Assembly (NCBI RefSeq): GCF_946222835.1
Contig: NZ_CAMIHD010000013.1
Location: forward strand, 1-64,000
Source: an uncultured Corynebacterium sp.
GTDB taxonomy: Bacteria; Actinomycetota; Actinomycetes; Mycobacteriales; Mycobacteriaceae
DNA length: 64,000 nucleotides
Direction: 5' to 3'
Numbering within the stretch: the stretch's first letter is position 1; each line of letters opens with the position of its first letter. The notes under the pieces were generated by a model. That model was not told the origin of the DNA. It searched no databases and saw only the letters and a list, made by a program, of their open reading frames with translations. Positions 8,314 to 17,469 of the stretch are shown here, one piece after another. Made by a program: the position numbers and the translations under genes.

Positions 8314-9483
8314 GTGAGTGACTTAAAGCCTATTGTAACTGTTTGTGGCGACGGCCAGCTGGCCCGCATGATGCAGCCGGCCGCCGCGGAACTCGATATT
8401 CACCTGCGGATTCTAGCCAGCAAGCCGGATTCCTCCGCTGCGCAGGTCACCCCGGACGTAGTCCTGGGGGACTACACCTCCCTAGAGGAGCTGCGCGGCG
8501 TGGCCGAGGGCGCGGATGCCATTACCTTCGAGCACGAGCATGTGCCCAACGAGCACTCCGCCGCGCTTATCGACGCCGGATTTAACGTCCAACCTCAGCC
8601 CACCGCCCTTATCTATGCGCAGGACAAGCTGAAGATGCGCGAAAAGCTCGCTGCGCTGGGCGCTCCCGTGCCGCGCTTTGCCGCCATTGACTCGGTGGCC
8701 GATGCCCGCGCCTTCTTCGACGCCGTCGATGGCCGCGTCTGCCTCAAGGCACGCCGCGGTGGATACGACGGCAAGGGCGTATGGTTCCCCACCGCCGATA
8801 ATTGCTTTGAGCTGGTCTCCGAGCTGCTCGAGGCCGGTACCCCTCTCATGGCTGAGGAAAAGGTGGACCTGACCCGCGAGCTTTCCATCCTCGTCGCACG
8901 ATGTCCCTCTGGCGAGGCCAAGGTGTGGCCGATTACCCAATCCCGTCAGGAGAACGGCATCTGTGCCGAGGCCATCGCGCCCGCCCCAGGACTTACCCCG
9001 GAACTTTCCCAGCGCGCTTCCGAATTGGGTCTCACCATCGCCGAGTCCCTCGGCGTGACCGGCGTGCTCGCCGTAGAACTCTTCGCCTTTGACGGCCCAG
9101 AGGGCGAGGACATCTCTGTCAATGAATTGGCCATGCGCCCGCATAACACCGGTCACTGGACCCAAGACGGTTGCGTTACTTCCCAGTTTGAGCAGCACCT
9201 GCGTGCCGTGCTCGACCTCCCGCTAGGTGCGGTCGATGCGCTTGCCCCCGTTACCGTCATGGCCAATGTCTTAGGCGCCGATGAAGATCCCGCTATGCCT
9301 ATGCCGGAGCGCGTTCGTGAAGTAATGAAGCGCTACCCGCAGGCCAAGATTCACCTCTACGGCAAGGATCACCGCCCTGGCCGCAAGATTGGTCACGTCA
9401 ACGTCACTGGTGAGGACACCGACGAGACCCTGACCATCGCCCGCCAGGCCGCATACTTCCTCGTGCACGCCGAATGGGCTTAA
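8314..9483 (+). CDS. purK: 5-(carboxyamino)imidazole ribonucleotide synthase
   Basis: A 389-residue ATP-grasp enzyme that makes N5-CAIR from AIR, ATP and bicarbonate in purine synthesis. Seen are the N-terminal GDGQLARMM, CLKARRGGYDGKGVW, the ATP-grasp EEKVDLTRELSI, and VNELAMRPHNTGHWT. The GTG start at 8314 gives VSDLKPIVTVCGDG and fits a leaderless message. The frame also stays open to 8281, but that would overlap the budA start. purE follows 24 bases downstream, forming the normal purK-purE pair. Confidence 0.93.
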   Translation: MSDLKPIVTVCGDGQLARMMQPAAAELDIHLRILASKPDSSAAQVTPDVVLGDYTSLEELRGVAEGADAITFEHEHVPNEHSAALIDAGFNVQPQPTALIYAQDKLKMREKLAALGAPVPRFAAIDSVADARAFFDAVDGRVCLKARRGGYDGKGVWFPTADNCFELVSELLEAGTPLMAEEKVDLTRELSILVARCPSGEAKVWPITQSRQENGICAEAIAPAPGLTPELSQRASELGLTIAESLGVTGVLAVELFAFDGPEGEDISVNELAMRPHNTGHWTQDGCVTSQFEQHLRAVLDLPLGAVDALAPVTVMANVLGADEDPAMPMPERVREVMKRYPQAKIHLYGKDHRPGRKIGHVNVTGEDTDETLTIARQAAYFLVHAEWA

Positions 9484-9507
9484 ATTCCTGCCTGTAGAAA
9501 GGACATT

Positions 9508-10008
9508 ATGCAACCGCACGTAGGCATCATCATGGGCTCCGATTCCGATTGGCCCACCGTTGAACCCGCCGCTCAGGTCCTCGCGGACTTCGGCATCCCC
9601 TTCGAGGTCGGCGTGGTCAGCGCCCACCGCACCCCGGACAAGATGCTGGCCTATGCAAAGGAAGCCCATACCCGCGGGCTGAAGGCGATTATCGCCTGCG
9701 CCGGCGGTGCCGCGCACCTTCCCGGCATGGTCGCCGCGGCCACGCCGCTGCCGGTCATCGGCATCCCCCGCGCATTGAAAGATCTCGATGGCCTCGACTC
9801 CCTCCTATCCATCGTGCAGATGCCCAGTGGCGTGCCGGTAGCCACCGTCTCCATCGGCGGTGCGAAGAACGCTGGCCTGCTCGCCGCTCGTATTCTCGGC
9901 GCTGGCGACCCCGCCATCCAAGACAAGATGGTGGACTACCAAAAGCAGATGGCCGAGGAAGTCGAGCAGAAGGATAAGAACCTGCGCGATAAGCTGCTGG
10001 GAGAGTAG
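9508..10008 (+). CDS. purE: 5-(carboxyamino)imidazole ribonucleotide mutase
   Basis: A 166-residue class I PurE, converting N5-CAIR made by PurK to CAIR. The signature GIIMGSDSDWPT, VVSAHRTPDKM and the glycine-rich ACAGGAAHLPGMVAA are all present. A good ribosome site (AGAAAGGA) precedes the ATG. The gene ends before a hairpin shared with the convergent rbs operon. Confidence 0.95.
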   Translation: MQPHVGIIMGSDSDWPTVEPAAQVLADFGIPFEVGVVSAHRTPDKMLAYAKEAHTRGLKAIIACAGGAAHLPGMVAAATPLPVIGIPRALKDLDGLDSLLSIVQMPSGVPVATVSIGGAKNAGLLAARILGAGDPAIQDKMVDYQKQMAEEVEQKDKNLRDKLLGE

Positions 10009-10031
10009 CTTTTAGGAAAAGACGTAAATAA

Positions 10032-10080
10032 AGCAAGCACGTTTAGCCACAACCGCGGAGGTTTCGGCAGAACGTGCTTG
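10032..10080. terminator. bidirectional terminator between purE and rbsD
   Basis: An inverted repeat CAAGCACGTT / AACGTGCTTG (10-bp arms, loop about 27 bases) lies between the convergent purE and rbsD genes and is followed on the plus strand by TCTTCTGT. It could end transcription from either side. Confidence 0.6.
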
Positions 10081-10107
10081 TCTTCTGTGCGGTGACGTCG
10101 ACGAATG

Positions 10108-10482
10108 CTAGAAGGGCACGCCGGAGCGCAAGATGACATTGGCAAACGGCGTGGTGGAACCGGTGCGCACGACAAAGGAGGCGCGGGCGACCTCGCGTTT
10201 GAGGGCATCGTGGGAGACCTCGGTAAGCGGTACTGCGGGAAGCAGGGAGCGCACCTCGGGCGGGGTGGTATCGGCGATGGTAGCGGCTTCGACTACGACC
10301 TCCTGGAGGAGGGCGGCCAGCGTATCGGCAAAGGTGGGGATGCCGAAGGTCAGCGTGAGGTCGATGACGGGCACATCGTGGGGAATGGGCAGGCCGCAAT
10401 CGGCAATAACGAAGGTGTCGGTGTGGCCAAGGCGCGCGACGGCACTGGTGAGCGAGGGATTAAGGAGACCGGATTTACGCAT
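10108..10482 (-). CDS. rbsD: D-ribose pyranase RbsD
   Basis: A 124-residue protein matching RbsD, which interconverts pyranose and furanose forms of ribose before phosphorylation. Seen are MRKSGLLNPSL, ARLGHTDTFVIADCGLPIP (with the catalytic His of LGHTD) and the C-terminal VRTGSTTPFANVILRSGV. It starts eight bases inside the 3' end of rbsK, so it is translationally coupled. A frame extending upstream to 10638 is just the rbsK antiphase and is not used. It is the last gene of the ribose operon. Confidence 0.92.
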   Translation of the reverse strand: MRKSGLLNPSLTSAVARLGHTDTFVIADCGLPIPHDVPVIDLTLTFGIPTFADTLAALLQEVVVEAATIADTTPPEVRSLLPAVPLTEVSHDALKREVARASFVVRTGSTTPFANVILRSGVPF

Positions 10483-11383
10483 TGGTGACCTCCGGCAAAG
10501 TGGATGTGGTCGTGGGGTAGGAGGGCTGGGCGCCGTTACCGGTGGCGGCGAAGGCACCGACGCGGGCGGCGAAAGTGGCGGCATCGACAAGCGAGGCTCC
10601 ACCGAGAAGCTGGGCGCAAAAGGCACCTGCGAAGGCATCGCCGGCGCCGGTGGTATCCACGGCGGTCACGCGCGGGGTGGGGATATCCGTGCCGCCATCC
10701 GGGGTAGCAACGTAGGCGCCGTGGGCGCCAAGGGTCAGCACGACGGAGCGGAAACCAGCCTCTACTAGGCGGTGGGCGAGCTCGCGCGGGGCGCCGTCCG
10801 CAGGCAGGCCGAGTTGATCCAGGATGAGGCCCGCTTCGTGCTCGTTGGCGAGTAGGGGATCGGCCTGCAGAAGCGAGTCACGGTCGACCTCGACTACCGG
10901 AGCAAGGTTGACCACCACGCGACCTTGCGCAGCTTCGACTGCGGCCTGGAATCCGGAGGCGGGGATTTCGCCTTGGAGGAGAACCACATCGGCATCGGCG
11001 ATGGTGGAGGCGCGGGCGGTGACAAAGGGGGCGTCGACAAGTGCGTTGGCGCCGGGGGAGATAACGATGGTGTTTTCACCGTCGGCCGAGACAGTAATGA
11101 CGGCGAGACCGGTGTTGGTATCGGCCTGCTCCACGGCGCCCAGATCGATGCCGGAGGTGCGCATATAGTGCATGGCGGGCTCAGCATAAGGATCGGAGCC
11201 CACCGCGCCCACAAAGGCCACGTTTGCGCCTAGCTGCGCGGCCGCAACTGCCTGATTAGCGCCCTTTCCTCCAGCTAAAATCTCGCCGCCGGATCCCAGC
11301 AGGGTCTCGCCGGGCTGCGGGTGGCGCTCGGCGTGGACGATGAGATCGGCGTTGATGGATCCGACGACGGTTAGCTTGCTCAT
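10475..11383 (-). CDS. rbsK: ribokinase
   Basis: A 302-residue PfkB-family kinase that phosphorylates ribose to ribose 5-phosphate. The N-terminal VVGSINADLIV, the substrate signature GGKGANQAVAAAQLGA, the second PfkB signature DTTGAGDAFAGAFCAQL with the catalytic Asp, and the anion-hole GAGD are visible. Its start overlaps the rbsB stop by four bases (ATGA) and its end overlaps rbsD, so the kinase sits inside the transport operon. Confidence 0.95.
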   Translation of the reverse strand: MSKLTVVGSINADLIVHAERHPQPGETLLGSGGEILAGGKGANQAVAAAQLGANVAFVGAVGSDPYAEPAMHYMRTSGIDLGAVEQADTNTGLAVITVSADGENTIVISPGANALVDAPFVTARASTIADADVVLLQGEIPASGFQAAVEAAQGRVVVNLAPVVEVDRDSLLQADPLLANEHEAGLILDQLGLPADGAPRELAHRLVEAGFRSVVLTLGAHGAYVATPDGGTDIPTPRVTAVDTTGAGDAFAGAFCAQLLGGASLVDAATFAARVGAFAATGNGAQPSYPTTTSTLPEVTNA

Positions 11384-12294
11384 TGGAAATCCTCTACATT
11401 GTCGCGGGTGACGGTGATGACCTCGACGGGGACGTTCTTCTCCGCCGCGCCACCGTGCAGGAGCGCGGCGGCTTGTTCGATGGCGCGGGCACCGAGCTCT
11501 GCGGGCTGCTGGGCGATGGTAGCTTCCAGCTTGCCATCTTTGACCGCCTTGAGGCCATCGAAGGTGCCGTCAAAAGCCACGACCTTGACCTCAGTACCGG
11601 CGCGCGAGCCCAAGGCTTCGACCGCGCCGAGTGCCATTTCATCGTTCTCTGCAAAGATAGCCTTGATATTAGGGTTGGCTTGCAGCAGGTTGGTGGCGAC
11701 GTTGAGGCCCTCCGTACGGTCAAAATTCGCCGATTGCTTGCCGACGACCCGAATATCCCTGTACTTCGCAATCTGCTCTGCAAAGCCTTTGCCGCGCTCG
11801 CGCGAGGCGGAGGTACCGGCGGTGCCTTGCAGGATAAGTATTTCTCCCGTTTCCCCGATGGAGTGGGCGAGGGTATCCGCCGCCTGTGCGCCGCCGGCGA
11901 CGTTATCGGAGGCCACCATGGAATCCAGTTCTACGCCGTTGACGTCGCGGTCCACGCCGATAACCGGCACGCCGTCATCCTTGATGCCGCGCACGGCCGG
12001 GGCCACGGCATCGGAATCGGTGGGGTTAACCACGACCACCTTGGCTCCCATCGACGTGGCATTGCCGAGTTGATTGACCTGTTGGGCGGGGTCATCGGAG
12101 GCGTCCTGGATATCCAGCGGAACGCCGAGCTCCTTGGCCTTATCTTGTGCGCCGTGGCGCAGCTCAACGAAGAAGGGGTTGGTCTGTGTCGACAGCGCTA
12201 GCGTGATGCGGTTGCGGTCTTCTTCCGAACGATTGCAGGAGGCAAGGCCAAGCGCGAGGGCGGGCACGAGAAGGGTGGCGATGAGCTTTTTCAT
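11380..12294 (-). CDS. rbsB: ribose-binding lipoprotein RbsB
   Basis: A 304-residue periplasmic-binding-protein family 4 (sugar-binding) lipoprotein. The signal peptide ends in lipobox LASC with acceptor Cys20. The mature part begins ITLALSTQTNPFFVELRHGA, typical of RbsB, and includes GVDRDVNGVELDSMVASDN and LQGTAGTSASRERGKG for ribose contact. It feeds RbsC/RbsA. It starts 12 bases after rbsC. Confidence 0.93.
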   Translation of the reverse strand: MKKLIATLLVPALALGLASCNRSEEDRNRITLALSTQTNPFFVELRHGAQDKAKELGVPLDIQDASDDPAQQVNQLGNATSMGAKVVVVNPTDSDAVAPAVRGIKDDGVPVIGVDRDVNGVELDSMVASDNVAGGAQAADTLAHSIGETGEILILQGTAGTSASRERGKGFAEQIAKYRDIRVVGKQSANFDRTEGLNVATNLLQANPNIKAIFAENDEMALGAVEALGSRAGTEVKVVAFDGTFDGLKAVKDGKLEATIAQQPAELGARAIEQAAALLHGGAAEKNVPVEVITVTRDNVEDFQ

Positions 12295-12306
12295 AGTGGG
12301 TGCTCC

Positions 12307-13248
12307 TTAGTTGGCCGTCTTATTACGGATAACGTCGAAGCCGACGGCCAGCGCAATGACCAAACCAATGACGATCTGCTGCCAGAACGAGGAGACATTG
12401 AGCAGATTCAGACCGTTGCGGATAACGGCCAAAAGAATTGCGCCGACCAGCGTGCCGGTGGCCTTGCCTTGCCCGCCGGAAAGCGAGGCGCCGCCGATGA
12501 CGACGGCCGCGATGGCATCCAGCTCGTAGCCGGTGCCAGCCTGAGGTTGCGCAGATTCGAGGCGGCCGGCCATGACCATGCCGGCCCAGGCAGCGAAGAA
12601 ACCGGAGAGCGCGAAGACGGCTATCTGGATTCGTTTGACCGGCAGGCCCGAGAGGCGGGCGGCCTCCAAGTTGCCGCCGATGGCATACATGGAACGGCCC
12701 AGTACCGTGCGCTCTAGGATAAACCAGCAGATGAGTCCGGCGATGACCATCATGATGATTGGCACAGGGAAGCCCGCGATATCGCCGCCAAAGGCGTTGA
12801 CTGCTGAGGCGGTTTCAATAGGTGAACCTTGGGAGATGACTAAGGTAAGGCCGCGGGCGATGGACATCATGGCCAGCGTTGCGATGAAGGAAGGGATCTT
12901 GCCCCACGCGGTGGCCATGCCGCAGATGGCGCCGGCCAGTGCACCCACGATGAGCCCGAGGATCAAGGTGAGCCAACCAGGTAGCCCAGCGGTGGAGAAC
13001 ATATAGGCCGAGACCATGGCGCCGAGCGCGGCGACCGAGCCCACCGAGAGATCAATACCGGCGGTGACAATCACAAAGGTCATGCCGAAGGCCAAGATGG
13101 CCACCGTAGCGGCCTGGATGCCGATATTGAGCAGGTTCGCCACGGTAAGGAAATAAGGGGTGGCTATAAACAGCGCGATGCACAGGGCAATGAGGCCGAC
13201 GAGTGCGCCATTATTCATCGCCCAGTTAACTACTCGATTTTTGGTCAT
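12307..13248 (-). CDS. rbsC: ribose ABC transporter permease RbsC
   Basis: A 313-residue permease of the CUT2 class, very hydrophobic with 8-10 predicted segments. Family marks include GIDLSVGSVAALGAM, ARGLTLVISQGSPI and IGGNLEAARLSGLPVKRI. It works as the membrane channel for RbsB-bound ribose. It overlaps rbsA by four bases. Confidence 0.94.
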   Translation of the reverse strand: MTKNRVVNWAMNNGALVGLIALCIALFIATPYFLTVANLLNIGIQAATVAILAFGMTFVIVTAGIDLSVGSVAALGAMVSAYMFSTAGLPGWLTLILGLIVGALAGAICGMATAWGKIPSFIATLAMMSIARGLTLVISQGSPIETASAVNAFGGDIAGFPVPIIMMVIAGLICWFILERTVLGRSMYAIGGNLEAARLSGLPVKRIQIAVFALSGFFAAWAGMVMAGRLESAQPQAGTGYELDAIAAVVIGGASLSGGQGKATGTLVGAILLAVIRNGLNLLNVSSFWQQIVIGLVIALAVGFDVIRNKTAN

Positions 13249-14789
13249 GCTTCATCCTTGGGGTTGGTGCCGGCAGATGCGGCAGTAGAGGCAGAGGTAG
13301 AGGAGGTCACATTGGATACGGCGAAGGCCATGACCTCGTCTTGGGTGGAGTCCTTAGGCAGCTGGCCGGCAAGTTGCCCGCCAGACATGACGAGGATGCG
13401 GTCTGACATACCGAGTACCTCGGGTAGATCGGAGGAGGCCATGAGCACGGCGCCGCCGGCCGCGGTGACCTCATTGATGATGTTGTAAATCTCCACCTTG
13501 GCGCCGACATCGACGCCGCGGGTGGGTTCATCGAGCAGAAGGACTTTGGAACCGGCCAGTACCCAGCGGCCGAAGACCGCCTTTTGCTGGTTGCCACCGG
13601 ATAGGTTGCGGATGGGCTGGGAGAGAGCCGCCATGCGGATGCGTAGCTTCTCTGCTACTTCTGCTGCGCGGCTGCGTTGGCCGCTGCGGTCTGCAAGCCC
13701 CGCCTTGGCGGTGGGATAGAGGGTGGCGAATCCCAGGTTATCGCCCACGGAGGCGTCTAGGACTAGCGCTTGGGACTTGCGGTCTTCAGGGATATGTCCC
13801 ACACCGGCGCGGATGGCGGCGCGAATATCGCCGCCGCGCAGCTGGGTTCCGCCGACGCGAATGGTGCCGGAATCATAGGGATCCGCGCCTGCGATGGCGC
13901 GAATGACCTCGGTGCGGCCCGCACCCACGAGCCCGGCCAGGCCGACGACTTCGCCGGCGTGGACGGTGAAGGTGACGTCATGGAAGGCGCCGTCGGAAGT
14001 CAGCTCGGAGACCTCCAGTAGTGCTTCGCCACGCTCGGGAGGAATCTCGCGCGGATACTGATTTTGAATCTCGCGGCCGACCATGAGCCGGACCAGCTCG
14101 TCTTCGTCCGTATCGGCTGGGACTTCGGCGATGAAGGAGCCATCGCGCAGCACGCTAATGGTCTCGGCAATGCGCGCCAGCTCCTCTAAGTGGTGGCTAA
14201 TAAACACCATGGCCACGCCCTTGGCTTTAAGGTCCTCGAGAACGGCAAAGAGGGCATCGACCTCCTTGCCGGTGAGCGCTGCCGTGGGCTCATCCAGGAT
14301 AAGGATGCGCGCATTCATCGACAGCGCTTTGGCGATTTCTACAAGCTGCTGCTTGGCCACGCCCAGCTCACCTACGGGCATATCCAGATCCACGTCCAAG
14401 CCGATGAGATGCAGCGCCGCTTGGGCCTGTGCCTTGAGGTGCTTGCGGTTGACTAACCCGAAGCGGCGCGGGGTGCGCCCGAGCATGATGTTCTCGGCCA
14501 CCGACATGGTGGGAACCAGGTTTAACTCTTGGTGAATGGTGGCGATACCCAGTGCCTCGGAGGCCTTGGTATCCGGGATTTTTACCTCCGCGCCATCGAC
14601 CAAGATGCGTCCAGAATCTGGCTCGTGCACGCCGGCAATCATCTTGATGAGTGTGGACTTGCCCGCGCCGTTTTCCCCCAGTAGGGCCTGGACCTGACCG
14701 CGGCGGACGGTGAGGTCCACACCTTTAATAACCTCTACCGGACCGAAGGACTTGGTGACATTGTCTAGGCGCAATACACAGTCACTCAT
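13245..14789 (-). CDS. rbsA: ribose ABC transporter ATPase RbsA
   Basis: A 514-residue tandem ATPase of the CUT2 class. The first nucleotide-binding domain has LLGENGAGKSTLIKM (Walker A) and ILILDEPTAAL (Walker B). The second has a degenerate Walker A (GLVGAGRTEVIRA), the signature LSGGNQQKAVFGRW and LLLDEPTRGVDVGAK, as expected for this family. The C-terminal 25 residues are Ser/Thr/Ala-rich. It overlaps rbsR upstream and rbsC downstream by four bases each, consistent with one tightly coupled operon. Confidence 0.95.
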   Translation of the reverse strand: MSDCVLRLDNVTKSFGPVEVIKGVDLTVRRGQVQALLGENGAGKSTLIKMIAGVHEPDSGRILVDGAEVKIPDTKASEALGIATIHQELNLVPTMSVAENIMLGRTPRRFGLVNRKHLKAQAQAALHLIGLDVDLDMPVGELGVAKQQLVEIAKALSMNARILILDEPTAALTGKEVDALFAVLEDLKAKGVAMVFISHHLEELARIAETISVLRDGSFIAEVPADTDEDELVRLMVGREIQNQYPREIPPERGEALLEVSELTSDGAFHDVTFTVHAGEVVGLAGLVGAGRTEVIRAIAGADPYDSGTIRVGGTQLRGGDIRAAIRAGVGHIPEDRKSQALVLDASVGDNLGFATLYPTAKAGLADRSGQRSRAAEVAEKLRIRMAALSQPIRNLSGGNQQKAVFGRWVLAGSKVLLLDEPTRGVDVGAKVEIYNIINEVTAAGGAVLMASSDLPEVLGMSDRILVMSGGQLAGQLPKDSTQDEVMAFAVSNVTSSTSASTAASAGTNPKDEA

Positions 14790-15775
14790 AGCGTGGCCTT
14801 TTCCAGCTGGTGGGCGGTGGACATGCGCGGGATGTAGCGGGTTTCTAGCACCTCGCCTTCCGGTTGGTGCTTATCATTTATCGCCGCGACGAGCTTGGTC
14901 GTGGCGGTCTCGCCCATCCGCGCAACATCCTGGTCCACTACCGAGATGGGGGAGGGCTGGAAGCGCAGGTAGATGAAATCATCGAAGCCGACAAGTGCGA
15001 TTTCTTCTCCAATGCGCTTTCCCGCATTATGGCAGGCCTCGAGAGCTCCGGCCGTCATCATGGAATCGCCGGCGATAAGAGCAGTGACGCCTTCTTGCAG
15101 GAGGGCGATAGCGCCCTTATAGCCCTCGCGGTGGCGGTAGCTGCCGTGGTGGATGTGGGTAGGTAATCCGCGAGTGGCGGCTTCGAATGCCTGGAGACGC
15201 TGGCGGCCAGTAGAGGTTTCCTGCGGCCCAGAAAGATAGCCGATATGCGTGTGGCCCTTTTCCTTGAGCTGTTGCACAGCCTGCCCCATCCCTGTGTGAG
15301 GATCCGATAGCACTGCGGGAATCTGGCCCAAGGCACGGTCAATGAGCACGAGCGGACGGTAGGAGCGCGCCTGCTCGAGTGCTTCTTCGGCGCCTTCAAG
15401 CGGCACGGCGATAATGCCGTCTACCTGGCGTTCCATGAGGGCGTCGAGCGCCTTGACCAGCCGCTGTGGATCCTCGCCGCAACTGGTGATCATCGTGGCT
15501 AGGCCCTGCTTATCGGCGGCCTCTTCGATGGCTGCGGCCATCGCGGCGAAATAAGCATTGTCTAGGCTGGGGATAACCAGACCGATGGCATTGGAGCGGG
15601 AACTGCGCAAGGCTCGGGCTTGGGCATTGGGCCTGTAGTTAAGTTTGGCGGCCGTGTCCTTGACGCGTTGACGCGTGGCCTCTGAGATGGCCGGGTTGCC
15701 CGAGAGCGAGCGGGACGCGGTAGAAATGGATACTCCAGCAGCAGCGGCCACGTCCTTGAGGGTGGTTCCGGCCAT
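14786..15775 (-). CDS. rbsR: LacI-family ribose operon regulator RbsR
   Basis: A 329-residue LacI/GalR regulator: N-terminal helix-turn-helix (TLKDVAAAAGVSISTASRSL), hinge helix NAQARALRSSRSN, and a periplasmic-binding-like effector domain (residues about 60-329). The start at 15775 is fixed by a strong AAGGAGG ribosome site eight bases upstream; the longer open frame to 15907 is not used. It is the first gene of the rbs operon. The 14-base palindrome 50 bases upstream is its likely operator, so it should repress itself and the whole operon until ribose or ribose phosphate is present. Confidence 0.9.
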   Translation of the reverse strand: MAGTTLKDVAAAAGVSISTASRSLSGNPAISEATRQRVKDTAAKLNYRPNAQARALRSSRSNAIGLVIPSLDNAYFAAMAAAIEEAADKQGLATMITSCGEDPQRLVKALDALMERQVDGIIAVPLEGAEEALEQARSYRPLVLIDRALGQIPAVLSDPHTGMGQAVQQLKEKGHTHIGYLSGPQETSTGRQRLQAFEAATRGLPTHIHHGSYRHREGYKGAIALLQEGVTALIAGDSMMTAGALEACHNAGKRIGEEIALVGFDDFIYLRFQPSPISVVDQDVARMGETATTKLVAAINDKHQPEGEVLETRYIPRMSTAHQLEKATL

Positions 15776-15824
15776 GCTGACCTCCTTGGGGCTAGGCGTA
15801 TGAGCCGTTTCGGGCTCTCCTGGG

Positions 15825-15838
15825 TGCAATCGATTGCA
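15825..15838. promoter_or_regulatory. LacI-type operator of the rbs operon
   Basis: TGCAATCGATTGCA is a perfect 14-base palindrome with the central CG typical of LacI/GalR operators. It lies just downstream of the predicted -10 of the minus-strand rbs promoter, where a bound repressor would block transcription. Confidence 0.8.
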
Positions 15839-15849
15839 TATTTGAGTTA

Positions 15850-15879
15850 AAGGTACGACTTTTTCTATCTTCCTGTCAA
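15850..15879 (-). promoter_or_regulatory. predicted rbs promoter
   Basis: On the minus strand TTGACA (15874-15879) is followed after 18 bases by TACCTT (15850-15855). The -35 is a perfect consensus match and the -10 is weaker. The LacI palindrome lies immediately downstream. Confidence 0.5.
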
Positions 15880-15905
15880 GGGCCGGCAAGTCTATGCTGG
15901 TATCC

Positions 15906-16349
15906 ATGTCTGACCCGCTCCTCGTTTTGGGCTCCCGCGTTACCCACGGCTATCCCGGCGCTATGTTGCGCTCTCGTTTGGATAAGGCGCTAGCTCTTTA
16001 TTGTGGTCAGCAGATTATTGTTTCTGGCCGCGGCGAAGCGGGGCCAATGGCCACATACCTCATTGAACGAGGCGTGCCGGCAGAGCGAGTAATGGTGGAA
16101 CCGGAGGCCACAAGCACCAATGAGAACCTGGAAAATGCTCACCGCTTGGCCCCGGATGCTGTCTTGCAGGTGGTAACCAATGATTTCCATGTCCTGCGCA
16201 CAGCCCTGTGGGCGTGGCATCTCGGTATCGCGGTGCACCTTTATCCTGCGTGGACCCCATGGCGCTTGATGCCGCGCAATTACCTGCGCGAAGTTTTGGC
16301 CACCCCACACTCCGCGGCGCGAATAGCGTGGCGGCGGATTTGCGGATAG
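15906..16349 (+). CDS. YdcF-like DUF218 protein
   Basis: A 147-residue protein of the DUF218/YdcF superfamily. Marks are PLLVLGSRVTHG, IIVSGRGEAGPMATYLIERGVP, VEPEATSTNENLENA and VTNDFHVLRTALWAWHLGI. The family folds like an S-adenosylmethionine-binding domain; members include envelope proteins such as SanA, and molecular roles are mostly unknown. This copy has no membrane anchor. TATGCT at 15892-15897 ends eight bases before the ATG at 15906, so a leaderless transcript is likely; an in-frame ATG at 15894 is the alternative. It diverges from rbsR. Confidence 0.8.
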   Translation: MSDPLLVLGSRVTHGYPGAMLRSRLDKALALYCGQQIIVSGRGEAGPMATYLIERGVPAERVMVEPEATSTNENLENAHRLAPDAVLQVVTNDFHVLRTALWAWHLGIAVHLYPAWTPWRLMPRNYLREVLATPHSAARIAWRRICG

Positions 16350-16483
16350 CGCTTCTCTTTATAGGGCGACCCCTTTTTGTCCGCGGGCTTCCAGTCGCGC
16401 GCTTCCAGCCCCGAAAGAGGTTAACAGGCGGTTAACTCTATCTCCGTAACCTGCTGAAACGGTGGGTATTTGCTGGTGGTTAT

Positions 16484-16521
16484 GCAAACGATTGACCGGC
16501 GCTTTGCCGTGCTCCTAGGCT
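16484..16521 (+). promoter_or_regulatory. predicted galactose operon promoter with LacI-like half operator
   Basis: TTGACC (16492-16497) and TAGGCT (16516-16521) are spaced by 18 bases. GCAAACGATTG (16484-16494) overlaps the -35 box, resembles a LacI-family operator, and occurs identically in the PTS gene promoter near 33.69 kb (opposite strand). A bound repressor here would occlude RNA polymerase. Confidence 0.5.
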
Positions 16522-16558
16522 AAATCCGACGAAAGTTATAGCCAGAAAGGTCTTTGTT

Positions 16559-17458
16559 ATGACCAGTGGAAGAGCGGCTGGCTCTGACGCTGAATACCCC
16601 AGCGTCGCCATTTCTCATGGCGATTATGCGGCCGAGATTGCCCTCTTCGGCGGTGCAGTCAGGGCGCTGACCTATCGCGGTGCACCCTTGGTAGAAAGCT
16701 ATGAGGGCAAGCCACCGCTGATGGCCGGTGTGGTGTTGGCACCGTGGCCCAATCGCACCGAAGATGGCCGGTTTGAATGGCAGGGGACTGTCCACCAGCT
16801 GGATATCACGGAGCCGGAGCGCAATAACGCCATCCACGGATTCGCGGTGGATTGGTGGCGAATGAAGGAACGCACGAAAAACCGGGTGGTCCTCACCTTC
16901 GATATTGAACCGCGCCACGGCTGGCCGTGGGCGATTCAGTTGGAGGTCACCTACTGCTTGGACGAGCACGGGCTGTACCACCAGCTCACCGCCCGCACCG
17001 CGGAGCCCGGGGAGGTTCCCTTCGCCTATGGGCTCCACCTCTACCTCTCCCCGCAGGGAGCTGGGGTGGGGGAGGCGGTGCTCAGTGTGGACGTCGCCAA
17101 GCGCCACTTGCTAGACGGCCGCAACCTGCCCACGGGCCAGACGGAGCCGGTGCGCATTATAAAACAGCCCATCGACGAGGTGGACTGGGATGATTGCTTC
17201 CACGGTGAAGGGCCGCTGACGGCCATATACACAGCCGGCGGAAAAGGCGTGCGCCTGGAGATGGGCGAGGGCCTGAACTGGGTGCAGATGTTCACCCCGG
17301 CCGATTTCCCGCGGGCGGACGGCCCGGGCAAGGCGTTAGCAGTAGAGCCCATGAGCGCGCCGCCGAATGCGCTGCGCAGCGGGGGAGACCTCGTGCGCTT
17401 GAGCGCTCAGAACCCACAGACTTTCACGCTGCGCCTCGCAGCAGAGAACACTAAATAG
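16559..17458 (+). CDS. galM: aldose 1-epimerase (galactose mutarotase)
   Basis: A 299-residue GalM-family protein that interconverts alpha and beta anomers of galactose or glucose. Seen are the family blocks VLAPWPNRTEDGRFEWQG, the catalytic-His region NNAIHGFAVD, PFAYGLHLYL with the second His, and the C-terminal AVEPMSAPPNAL with the catalytic Glu. A ribosome site AGAAAGG precedes the ATG. The sodium symporter gene follows 11 bases downstream, and galT and galK follow that, so it heads a galactose-use operon. Confidence 0.9.
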   Translation: MTSGRAAGSDAEYPSVAISHGDYAAEIALFGGAVRALTYRGAPLVESYEGKPPLMAGVVLAPWPNRTEDGRFEWQGTVHQLDITEPERNNAIHGFAVDWWRMKERTKNRVVLTFDIEPRHGWPWAIQLEVTYCLDEHGLYHQLTARTAEPGEVPFAYGLHLYLSPQGAGVGEAVLSVDVAKRHLLDGRNLPTGQTEPVRIIKQPIDEVDWDDCFHGEGPLTAIYTAGGKGVRLEMGEGLNWVQMFTPADFPRADGPGKALAVEPMSAPPNALRSGGDLVRLSAQNPQTFTLRLAAENTK

Positions 17459-17469
17459 AAAGGTCAGCC

